Assembly: GCA_009842375.1 (NCBI GenBank)
Contig: VYFM01000348.1
Coordinates: 1 to 5,416, forward strand
Direction of reading: 5' to 3'
Source of the DNA: Candidatus Poribacteria bacterium
GTDB taxonomy: Bacteria > Poribacteria > WGA-4E > WGA-3G
Length of the DNA: 5,416 nt
The position numbers and the translations under genes are program-made. Below the pieces are notes generated by a model. It was not told the DNA's origin. It did no database searches and saw only the letters and a list, made by a program, of their open reading frames with translations. Of the stretch, positions 1 to 5,416 are shown one piece after another; the first letter of the stretch is position 1, and the number at the start of each line of letters is the position of its first letter.

Positions 1-149
1 CATGGAATCAACGCATTTCAAGATAATTATCTCATTTCCAACCTAAAAACCATAAGTGATACCAATTATAACATAAACAAATAGTTATTTTCAAGTTAAA
101 AATATACTTTTATGTTATTTTTGTGTATTTCTCAAAATTTGTATATTTA

Positions 150-185
150 TTGCGTAATATTTTTAGTGCGAAAAACTTTACGCAC
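150..185. promoter_or_regulatory. Operator-like imperfect palindrome plus extra half-site
   Basis: Positions 166-185 form an imperfect palindrome: the left half GTGCGAAAAA and the reverse complement of the right half, GTGCGTAAAG, agree at 8 of 10 positions. A further half-site, TGCGTAA, lies at 151-157 in the same orientation as the left half, and it is an exact inverted match to TTACGCA at 178-184. The cluster lies about 20 bases upstream of the -35 candidate at 205-210. Its size and symmetry would suit a dimeric helix-turn-helix regulator, for example of the LacI or GntR type, but no regulator gene is in the window. The function is inferred from symmetry and position only. The RNA form would be a weak stem without a T-tract, so a terminator is less likely. 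Confidence 0.35.
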
Positions 186-204
186 CCATCCATATACAAC
201 TAAC

Positions 205-233
205 TTGTCAATAATCTTCATATATGCTAATAT
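205..233 (+). promoter_or_regulatory. Candidate sigma70-type promoter with extended -10 for the five-gene operon
   Basis: A -35-like TTGTCA (205-210, 5 of 6 to consensus) is followed by exactly 17 bases and a -10-like TAATAT (228-233, 4 of 6). TGC at 225-227 gives an extended -10 (TGn). Transcription would start near 240, leaving a leader of about 25 bases with the ribosome binding site at 249-254. AT-rich DNA produces such matches by chance, but the spacing, the TGn and the fit to the ribosome binding site make this the best promoter candidate upstream of the first gene. Confidence 0.45.
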
Positions 234-248
234 GTCTGAAAAGTATCT

Positions 249-254
249 AAGGAG
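249..254 (+). promoter_or_regulatory. Shine-Dalgarno site that decides the start of the first gene
   Basis: AAGGAG lies 10 bases before the ATG at 265. The other in-frame ATGs, at 112 and 232, have no comparable site, and the candidate promoter (-10 at 228-233) lies downstream of 112 and overlaps 232. This supports translation starting at 265. Confidence 0.7.
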
Positions 255-264
255 ACATATAACT

Positions 265-1134
265 ATGTTTAAAATCGGTGTAATAGGTGATGAAGTATCA
301 CAAGACTTTGCTACCGTCGTCAATTTTGTCAATGAATATAATCTGGATTCTATAGAGATTCGTTCAGTATGGGATAAACTTCCACATCAACTTACTAATG
401 CTGACATAGACGAAATGAAACGTCTACTTGATGGAACAGACATTGAAATAATCGGTGTTGCATCTCCGTTCTTCAAATGTGATATGGACAACGAACAGGA
501 ACGGAAGGAACATCTTGATATACTAAAAGGATGTATTCAGACAGCAAAAGCCTTCAATACTAATCTCATTCGTACATTTGTATTTTGGGATACCGGTAAG
601 ACTGTAGAACGATGGGACGAAATAATTTCCTCTTATGATGAACCGCGTAAGATAATAGATGATGAGGGTATAATTCTTGGGATGGAAAATGAATCTACGA
701 CATCTCTAAGCACCGCCAAACTCACTGCACAATTCATTGAAGAAATAGATTCCCCAAATATTCGCGGTATATGGGATCCAGCAAATGAAGCGCACGCAAA
801 AGATGGAATTACACCATATCCAGATGCATACAATCAGATGAAACCGACAATGGTCCATGCACATCTCAAGGATGCTGCACCTAACCCAGATAGCGGAGAA
901 ATGGAATCTGTTCCTGTAGGTGATGGCGTAATCGATTGGCAAGGTCAGCTGCAGGCTTTCGTAGACGATGGCTATGATGGTCATCTATGTCTTGAAACAC
1001 ATTGGAGACCAACTCTCAAAATTGATGATGACTTACTTAACAGACCCGGTGGAAAAGCATTCTCTGAAGCTGGTGAGGAAGCATCACGCATCTGTATTGA
1101 GAAATTACAGGGAATGATTGACAATTTAAAATAA
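265..1134 (+). CDS. Sugar phosphate isomerase/epimerase family TIM-barrel protein
   Basis: This 289-residue protein looks like the xylose isomerase-like TIM-barrel family (AP endonuclease family 2 fold), whose members isomerise or epimerise sugars, inosose-type compounds or keto acids at a divalent metal. Visible signs are an N-terminal first strand (KIGVIGDE, 3-10), a second strand-like LDSIEIR (27-33), and likely metal ligands at the ends of later strands: Glu141 or Glu143 (GMENE), Asp171 (WDPAN), His200 (HAHLKD, 198-203) and Glu244 (CLETHW). The length is normal for the family and there is no signal peptide, so it should be cytoplasmic. The start at 265 is chosen because AAGGAG precedes it and family similarity begins there; a longer frame open from 112 would add 51 residues of AT-rich, promoter-like DNA. 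It is the first gene of the likely operon. The family is fairly sure; substrate and exact reaction are not known, and this family is often over-annotated. Confidence 0.85.
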   Translation: MFKIGVIGDEVSQDFATVVNFVNEYNLDSIEIRSVWDKLPHQLTNADIDEMKRLLDGTDIEIIGVASPFFKCDMDNEQERKEHLDILKGCIQTAKAFNTNLIRTFVFWDTGKTVERWDEIISSYDEPRKIIDDEGIILGMENESTTSLSTAKLTAQFIEEIDSPNIRGIWDPANEAHAKDGITPYPDAYNQMKPTMVHAHLKDAAPNPDSGEMESVPVGDGVIDWQGQLQAFVDDGYDGHLCLETHWRPTLKIDDDLLNRPGGKAFSEAGEEASRICIEKLQGMIDNLK

Positions 1135-1146
1135 TGGACAATTAGT

Positions 1147-2232
1147 ATGAAAATTAAATCAGTTCGCACATCGCTGTACGATATACCTCCACAAGTGCAA
1201 CGAACTGATGCTATTCAAGCATTTGTTTCAATGGAGTTTCCATTCGTTGAAATTGAAGATGCAGATGGTGTGATTGGTACAGGTTTCTCCTATACAATTG
1301 GTAAAGGCGGAGAAGCAATCAAACAGATCATAGATGCTTATCTTACACCTATCCTTTTGGAAGAGGATGCAGCGAATATCGACCGTATCTGGAATCGGAT
1401 GTGGATGGAAACGCATTGGGTAGGTAGAGGTGGAATTGTCGGATTAGGTATGGCTGCTGTGGATATTGCATTATGGGACCTGATGGCAAAACGTGCGGGG
1501 TTACCGCTCTATCAACTACTGGGTGGAGCACGATCTTCAGTACCTGTTTATAATACTGATGGAGGTTGGCTTCACCTCACGGTAGATGAACTTGTTAGGC
1601 AATCTGTGGAATATGTGGAACAAGGTTTCAAAGGAATTAAGATCAAAGTTGGGAGAGATAGTTTACATGAAGATGTAGCGCGCATATTTGCAGTCAGAAG
1701 AGCAATTGGAAAAGACCCTTATCTTATGATTGATGCGAATATGAAGTGGAATGCACGCGAAGCAATTCAACTTGCATGTCGTGTTGAAAATGCAGATATA
1801 TTTTGGTTTGAAGAACCTATAGAAGCGGACGATGTAGAAAGTCATGTAACACTACGTGAGAAAACCACAATACCCATTGCAATTGGTGAGACGATATATA
1901 ATAAAATTGTGTTTAAGGAATACATCGCTCAAGGTGCAGCAGATATATTACAACCGGATGCAGTAAGGGTCGGTGGAATATCCGAATGGATGAAGGTTGC
2001 ACATACTGCTGAATGCTTCGGTTTATCTGTTTCTCCTCACTTCTTGATGGACTTGCATGTACATCTCTCTGCTGCTGTACCCCATTCGCTTTTTGTTGAA
2101 TATATTCCTTCACTTGATCTTGTGCTAAGTGATACTTTGTCACTTGTAGAAGGTCACTTTTTTCCACCAGATCGCCCAGGTCACGGTATCCTATTTGACA
2201 AGAAGAAGTTAGCACAGTATCAAATATCATAA
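1147..2232 (+). CDS. Mandelate racemase/muconate lactonizing enzyme family protein (enolase superfamily)
   Basis: This 361-residue protein has the enolase-superfamily layout: an N-terminal capping domain (about 1-125) and a TIM barrel with all key residues. They are the KxK motif Lys165/Lys167 (KIKVG), metal ligands Asp196 (DAN), Glu222 (FEEP) and Glu248 (GET), the His298/Asp271 dyad (SPH; QPD) and Glu318 (VEY). As recalled, these sit one residue after the catalytic residues of Pseudomonas putida mandelate racemase (K164, K166, D195, E221, E247, D270, H297, E317), so it belongs to the mandelate racemase subgroup. Such enzymes remove the proton alpha to a carboxylate, giving racemisation or, more often, dehydration of an acid sugar. 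With a sugar permease and an SDR nearby, a sugar-acid dehydratase or epimerase is more likely than a mandelate racemase, but the substrate is unknown. It starts 12 bases after the previous stop, in the same frame, with no clear Shine-Dalgarno site, so translation may be coupled. It should be cytoplasmic and need Mg2+. Confidence 0.9.
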   Translation: MKIKSVRTSLYDIPPQVQRTDAIQAFVSMEFPFVEIEDADGVIGTGFSYTIGKGGEAIKQIIDAYLTPILLEEDAANIDRIWNRMWMETHWVGRGGIVGLGMAAVDIALWDLMAKRAGLPLYQLLGGARSSVPVYNTDGGWLHLTVDELVRQSVEYVEQGFKGIKIKVGRDSLHEDVARIFAVRRAIGKDPYLMIDANMKWNAREAIQLACRVENADIFWFEEPIEADDVESHVTLREKTTIPIAIGETIYNKIVFKEYIAQGAADILQPDAVRVGGISEWMKVAHTAECFGLSVSPHFLMDLHVHLSAAVPHSLFVEYIPSLDLVLSDTLSLVEGHFFPPDRPGHGILFDKKKLAQYQIS

Positions 2233-2278
2233 ACTATACCTCAATCAGTAAATATACTTCTTGCTATCTCAATATTTT

Positions 2279-2283
2279 AGGAG
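2279..2283 (+). promoter_or_regulatory. Shine-Dalgarno site before a TTG start codon
   Basis: AGGAG lies 6 bases before the TTG at 2290. In-frame stops at 2278-2280 (TAG) and 2284-2286 (TAA) close the frame just upstream, and the next in-frame ATG (codon 72) would remove the Rossmann nucleotide-binding motif. TTG is therefore the only sensible start. Confidence 0.75.
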
Positions 2284-2289
2284 TAACAT

Positions 2290-3000
2290 TTGAAACTTGA
2301 AAACCGAATTGCAATAATCACTGGAGCAGGACGCGGTATTGGTCGTGCAACTGCATTAGCATTTGCAAGAGAGGGTGCTGACATTGTTCTTGCTGCACGG
2401 ACAGAAACTGAAATCAACACTGTTGCCAAAGAAATAGAACAATTTGGCAGACGTGCCCTACCTGTTAAAACTGATGTCCAATACAAATCAAATGTTGACG
2501 CAATGGTAACTCAAACAATTGATACATTTGGCAAGGTAGACATCCTCGTTAACAATGCTGGCGTTGCAATACACAACCCGATCGAAAAGATACGAGAAGA
2601 GGATTGGGATTTGACAATGGCAGTAAACCTTAAAGGTGTATTTCTGTGTACACAAGCTGTATTAAGCCACATGTATGACCAGAATTATGGTCATATCGTA
2701 AATGTCTCATCAGTTTCAGGTAAATACGGTCATGTCAACGGTGGTTCATATTGTGCCTCTAAATTTGCTGTGATAGGTTTTACAGAAACAACAAATAACG
2801 AAGGTAGACGATACGGTGTAAAAGCATCGGTTGTATGTCCAGGTCCTGTTGATACAAAAATGCGTCGCGATAATCATCCAGATGATGTTATAGAAAATCT
2901 CACGCAACCAGAGGATGTTGCTGACCTGATTCTTTTCCTCGTATCCCAATCCCCTCGCGCACATACTCTTGAGACTGTAATTCGAACTCCATTAATGTAG
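2290..3000 (+). CDS. Short-chain dehydrogenase/reductase (classical SDR), TTG start
   Basis: This 236-residue protein is a classical SDR, a one-domain Rossmann-fold NAD(P)-dependent oxidoreductase acting on hydroxyl or keto groups. All the motifs are present: TGAGRGIG for the dinucleotide (11-18), Asp62 (TDV) near the adenine, NNAG (88-91), the active-site Asn113, Ser141 (VSSVSG), Tyr154 and Lys158 (YCASK), and PGPVDT (184-189). Arg15 in the glycine loop and Arg37 after the second strand hint at NADP(H), though this is only an inference. Length is usual for the family and the enzyme should be cytoplasmic. In this operon it could oxidise or reduce a sugar, a sugar acid or a keto intermediate; it could also be a FabG-like 3-oxoacyl reductase, but no fatty-acid genes are near. 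The 57-base gap before it is the largest in the operon, and the strong AGGAG suggests independent translation. Confidence 0.9.
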   Translation: MKLENRIAIITGAGRGIGRATALAFAREGADIVLAARTETEINTVAKEIEQFGRRALPVKTDVQYKSNVDAMVTQTIDTFGKVDILVNNAGVAIHNPIEKIREEDWDLTMAVNLKGVFLCTQAVLSHMYDQNYGHIVNVSSVSGKYGHVNGGSYCASKFAVIGFTETTNNEGRRYGVKASVVCPGPVDTKMRRDNHPDDVIENLTQPEDVADLILFLVSQSPRAHTLETVIRTPLM

Positions 3001-3016
3001 TTCCAAAGTATAATCC

Positions 3017-3781
3017 ATGCTAATCGATTCACACACACATCTACAGGTGTCTCAATATAACAAAGACCGTGATGCTGTCCTAAAACGTGCACAGACTGCA
3101 GGAGTTGCAACAATCCTCATAATAGGAATTGATTTGGAAACCAGTCTTAGTGCGATTGAACTTGCTGAAAAACATGAAAATCTATTTGCCACCGTTGGCA
3201 TGCATCCGCACGATGCTAAGAAACTGACACCAGATGTGTTGAAAGCATTTCGCGAACTATTAAATCACCCCAAAGTAATTGCCCTTGGTGAAATTGGATT
3301 GGATTACTATCGAAACCTTTCCCCACCAGAAATACAAAAAGATGCTTTTAAAAAGCAATTAGATATTGCAGAAGAGATGGAAATGCCAATTATTATTCAT
3401 AATCGGGACGCGTATATGGATATTCTACCTATCTTAGAAGCACGGCAAGGTAAAATTAAAGGTGTCCTTCACTGTTTTACCGGTGATGTTGAACTCATGG
3501 AAAGAAGCGTTGAAATCGGTTTTCACATCGGTATTGGAGGGATAGTCACATATCCTAATGCAAAAGAAATGCAAGCGGTTGCAAGTAAAGTTCCATCAGA
3601 TCGGTTATTGATAGAGACAGATTGTCCTTGGTTAGCACCACAATTTCGTCGTGGTAAACGTAATGAACCCTCATACGTTCGTGCAGTTGCAGAAAAAATC
3701 GCCGAACTTCGCAATACATCCATAGAAACAGTAGGTGAAATTACCTCAAACAATTTCAAATTCTTGTTTGGTATTGAATAA
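3017..3781 (+). CDS. TatD/YcfH-family metal-dependent hydrolase
   Basis: This 254-residue protein is a TatD-family member of the amidohydrolase superfamily. Expected metal ligands are all visible: His6 and His8 (DSHTHL), Glu92 (GEIGLDYY, 91-98), His128 (IIIHNRDA), His152 (LHCFTG) and Asp202 (ETDCPWLAP). Other family blocks are GMHPHD (61-66), GIGGIVTYPNA (172-182) and RGKRNEP (212-218), and length matches E. coli YcfH/TatD. Known members are divalent-metal-dependent DNases or exonucleases, and some archaeal and bacterial homologues act as deacylases; the role here is not known from sequence. It should be cytoplasmic. The ATG at 3017 is the most upstream start in its frame, since TAA lies at 3011-3013, but it has no clear Shine-Dalgarno site. 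It follows the SDR by 16 bases and so appears co-transcribed with the sugar genes. It may be a housekeeping gene carried in the operon. Confidence 0.93.
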   Translation: MLIDSHTHLQVSQYNKDRDAVLKRAQTAGVATILIIGIDLETSLSAIELAEKHENLFATVGMHPHDAKKLTPDVLKAFRELLNHPKVIALGEIGLDYYRNLSPPEIQKDAFKKQLDIAEEMEMPIIIHNRDAYMDILPILEARQGKIKGVLHCFTGDVELMERSVEIGFHIGIGGIVTYPNAKEMQAVASKVPSDRLLIETDCPWLAPQFRRGKRNEPSYVRAVAEKIAELRNTSIETVGEITSNNFKFLFGIE

Positions 3782-3783
3782 CC

Positions 3784-3789
3784 AGAGGA
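3784..3789 (+). promoter_or_regulatory. Candidate Shine-Dalgarno site of the permease gene, unusually far from the start
   Basis: AGAGGA lies 15 bases before the ATG at 3805, longer than usual. An in-frame TAA at 3793-3795 rules out an earlier start, so the spacing is real if this is the site used. Translation may be weak or helped by the upstream gene. Confidence 0.4.
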
Positions 3790-3804
3790 TAGTAACACTC
3801 ATAT

Positions 3805-4914
3805 ATGAAACAACTGAATCTACGGATGTATGCGATGGTGATTGCCCTCGTCTGTATCTGGATCATTTTTACACTTCTCACCAATGGCACGTTTCTTTCA
3901 TTTCGTAATTTATTTAACCTCTCTCGTCAAGCTGCTGTAATTGCTATTCTATCCATTGGAATGGTATTTATCATCATATCAGCTAATATAGACTTATCTG
4001 TTGGATTTGGAGCAGGAATGTTGGGCGCGATAACTGCTATCCTACATGTTAAGGAGAATTTACCAATTTTCTTGACAATTGTCATAGTTCTCTGCATTGG
4101 AATCATTATAGGTATGTTACATGGATTTCTTGTGGCATACCGACGTATTCCCGCCTTCATCGTAACACTCGGTGGTTTTTTAGTATATCGCGGTTTAATG
4201 TTAGCCTTAACAAAAGGAGAAACCATCTCTCTACCAGACAACTGGTTGAAATACATCGGTACAGCACATCTACCACAGGTTTTAGGATGGATACTTATGT
4301 GTGTAGGTGTTGGTGTTACGGGATATCTATTTATTCATCAACTTAATAACTCACAATTACAACGGACATTTAAAAGCATTCTTCCAATTGCATTAAAATA
4401 CTTTGCAATATGTGTCAGTATTGTTGCTATTGTTGTGGTGATGAATTCCTATAGGGGTATTCCGATACCAGCCTGCATTCTATTTGGACTGGCATTCGTA
4501 TTTCATTTCGTATCAAATCACACTCGGTTTGGCAGGTATATTTATGCAGTTGGTGGTAATACTAATGCTGCATATTTATCAGGTGTAAATGTCCAGAGCA
4601 TCACATTACGTGTTTTCGCTATTATGGGTGCATTGATGTCTATTGCAGGAATAGTGATGACAGCGCGTCTTGGTAGTGCTGGACCGGGTGCAGGCAGGTT
4701 GCTTGAATTAGATGCTATTGCTGCATGTGTTATCGGCGGTGCAAGTTTGATGGGTGGTCGTGGTACAGTGTTCGGTGCAATTTTAGGTGCATTCGTGATG
4801 GCAAGTCTTACAAATGGTATGAGCTTAGCCAATATGAGTACCGCATGGCAAGATATTGTCAAGGGTGTGGTTCTTGTTGCTGCAGTTGGTTTTGATGTCG
4901 CCTCACGGAAATAG
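3805..4914 (+). CDS. xylH: ABC transporter permease, XylH-type monosaccharide importer subunit
   Basis: This 369-residue protein is a membrane permease of the ribose/xylose/galactose (BPD_transp_2) importer family and closely resembles E. coli XylH along its length, lacking only that protein's longer hydrophilic N-terminus. Marker blocks include the conserved IDLSVG (62-67) after GMVFIIISA, VAYRRIPAFIVTLGG (110-124), the cytoplasmic coupling-loop stretch FGRYIYAVGGN (242-252) followed by LSGVNV, and ELDAIAACVIGGASLMGG (301-318) near the C-terminus. By eye there are about ten hydrophobic segments (near 8-26, 42-60, 66-82, 86-112, 116-135, 157-178, 197-214, 219-237, 266-287 and 321-367), so it is an inner-membrane protein. 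It would form the channel for a periplasmic- or surface-binding-protein-dependent sugar importer powered by an XylG-like ATPase. Neither partner is in the window. It follows the TatD gene by 23 bases. The xylose specificity is not proven: permease similarity does not fix the substrate. Confidence 0.88.
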   Translation: MKQLNLRMYAMVIALVCIWIIFTLLTNGTFLSFRNLFNLSRQAAVIAILSIGMVFIIISANIDLSVGFGAGMLGAITAILHVKENLPIFLTIVIVLCIGIIIGMLHGFLVAYRRIPAFIVTLGGFLVYRGLMLALTKGETISLPDNWLKYIGTAHLPQVLGWILMCVGVGVTGYLFIHQLNNSQLQRTFKSILPIALKYFAICVSIVAIVVVMNSYRGIPIPACILFGLAFVFHFVSNHTRFGRYIYAVGGNTNAAYLSGVNVQSITLRVFAIMGALMSIAGIVMTARLGSAGPGAGRLLELDAIAACVIGGASLMGGRGTVFGAILGAFVMASLTNGMSLANMSTAWQDIVKGVVLVAAVGFDVASRK

Positions 4915-5044
4915 TAGACAGGTATTCTATCTTATATCTGTTAGTAAACTGATACTATTTATCTCCTATAAGTTTTTCTCATTTTTTTAAACCTACTCTA
5001 TAAAATTACTCCTCTTTAAACCAAATTCTAAATGGGAACTATGT
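4915..5044 (+). other. AT-rich intergenic gap with weak hairpin, T-tracts and candidate promoter
   Basis: This stretch separates the permease from the sigma-factor gene. An imperfect hairpin lies at 4935-4954 (TATC/GATA and GTT/AAC arms with one T-T mismatch and a 4-base loop). T-tracts lie at 4973-4977 and 4982-4988, but the stem is AT-rich and the nearest T-tract is about 18 bases away, so it is at best a poor intrinsic terminator. No RNA gene or other small gene is recognisable. Confidence 0.4.
4976..5004 (+). promoter_or_regulatory. Candidate promoter of the sigma-factor gene
   Basis: TTCTCA (4976-4981, 4 of 6 to the -35 consensus) and TATAAA (4999-5004, 5 of 6 to the -10) are 17 bases apart. 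Transcription would start near 5011, about 34 bases before the ATG at 5045. The match lies in very AT-rich DNA, so chance is a real possibility. ECF genes are often also read from a promoter recognised by their own product; no repeated motif of that kind could be confirmed here. Confidence 0.3.
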
Positions 5045-5416
5045 ATGAATTACAACTTTGTAAGTCCAAATAACCTTTCAGATGTAGAACTGGTGCATCT
5101 TGTACAATGCCGTGATGAAGTAGCATTCACTGAATTAGTTGCGAGATATAGTCCACGAATTTGGCATATTGTAATGGATAATTCAAGACAAAGACGTGAT
5201 GCGGAAGAAATATTGATGGATATCTGGTTAGCAGTTTGGCAAAACATTATCGGACTGCGTAAGGCTGAGAGTTTTGGTGCATGGCTGCGGAGAATTGTTA
5301 TAACTGCTTGTAATAGATACTATGCATCCAATCTGCATCGGAATAGTGAATTAATAATGGGTTACGAGGATTTGGCAAAACAGATTGATAAAGATGCTGA
5401 ACAACGTTTTCACAAT
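5045..5416 (+). CDS. ECF-type RNA polymerase sigma factor, 3' end cut by the window
   Basis: The frame is open from the ATG at 5045 to the window edge and gives the first 124 residues of a sigma70-family protein of the extracytoplasmic function type. Sigma region 2 is clear: an N-terminal LSDVELVHLVQCRDEVAF (11-28) leading into FTELVARYSPRIW (28-40), the core-binding helix DAEEILMDIWLAVW (52-65), and the -10-recognition helix SFGAWLRRIVITACNRYY (76-93). Region 4, which reads the -35 element, would begin beyond the window. A weak ribosome binding site, GGGAA (5034-5038), lies 6 bases before the start; an ATG at 5041 is in another frame and stops after ten codons. The protein would direct RNA polymerase to a dedicated set of promoters. 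An anti-sigma partner or a C-terminal extension, if any, would be downstream and cannot be seen. It probably belongs to a separate transcription unit from the sugar genes. Confidence 0.88.
   Translation, partial: MNYNFVSPNNLSDVELVHLVQCRDEVAFTELVARYSPRIWHIVMDNSRQRRDAEEILMDIWLAVWQNIIGLRKAESFGAWLRRIVITACNRYYASNLHRNSELIMGYEDLAKQIDKDAEQRFHN

Noticed and set aside
21..32. Perfect 12-base palindrome AGATAATTATCT
   Set aside because: Short and almost wholly A/T in AT-rich DNA, far from the promoter candidate and not repeated elsewhere that I could see; chance is likely.
1..84. Open frame from the window edge ending in TAG at 82-84, possible tail of an upstream gene
   Set aside because: Only 27 codons without any recognisable family motif; the other frames close earlier (24-26 and 44-46). 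It cannot be told from chance in AT-rich DNA.
112..264. N-terminal extension of the first gene (open frame from ATG 112, also ATG 232)
   Set aside because: The stretch is AT-rich, overlaps the promoter and operator candidates, lacks ribosome binding sites at ATG 112 and ATG 232, and encodes residues unlike the family; AAGGAG marks the start at 265.
3927..4256. Minus-strand open frame of 109 codons inside the permease gene
   Set aside because: It lies opposite a well-supported membrane protein gene, has no family resemblance and is explained as a shadow frame. The same holds for the minus-strand frames at 1913-2230, 4542-4862 and 5050-5247.
4935..4988. Rho-independent terminator after the permease gene
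   Set aside because: The stem is AT-rich with a mismatch and the T-tracts are not next to it, so it is described as part of the gap rather than called a terminator.
1..5416. Mobile element, CRISPR array, toxin-antitoxin or defence system
   Set aside because: No transposase or integrase motif, regular direct repeats, terminal inverted repeats or small paired genes were seen; every gene is of a common metabolic, transport or regulatory family.

Overview
The window is bacterial: short intergenic gaps, Shine-Dalgarno-like sites, one TTG start and sigma70-like promoter candidates. It is fairly AT-rich, especially between genes. It holds six protein genes, all on the + strand, five complete and the last cut by the window edge. 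No phylum can be fixed from the sequence. The mix of a xylose-isomerase-like TIM barrel, an enolase-superfamily enzyme, an SDR and an ECF sigma factor would suit a sugar-degrading, sponge- or marine-associated lineage such as Candidatus Poribacteria, but this is only a low-confidence guess.

Layout. Positions 1-264 are an AT-rich leader with an operator-like imperfect palindrome (166-185), an extra half-site (150-157), and an extended -10 promoter candidate (205-233) just upstream of a good ribosome binding site. Then come five closely spaced genes (gaps of 12, 57, 16 and 23 bases) that look like one operon: a sugar phosphate isomerase/epimerase-family TIM barrel (265-1134), a mandelate racemase/muconate lactonizing enzyme-type protein with the full mandelate racemase catalytic set (1147-2232), a classical SDR with a forced TTG start (2290-3000), a TatD-family metallohydrolase (3017-3781), and a XylH-type ABC sugar permease (3805-4914). 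A 130-base AT-rich gap with a weak hairpin, T-tracts and a promoter candidate separates these from the start of an ECF-type sigma factor (5045 to the window end).

How they may work together (inference). The permease would belong to a monosaccharide importer whose ATP-binding and substrate-binding subunits are not in this window. The SDR (oxidation of a hydroxyl), the enolase-superfamily enzyme (proton abstraction alpha to a carboxylate: dehydration or epimerisation) and the TIM-barrel isomerase form a plausible set for using a sugar or sugar acid. TatD is usually a housekeeping nuclease/deacylase and may simply share the transcript. The substrate cannot be read from the sequence. I see no mobile element, CRISPR array, tRNA, rRNA or clearly new defence-type system here; the most noteworthy points are the gene combination, the orphan permease and the operator-like sites.
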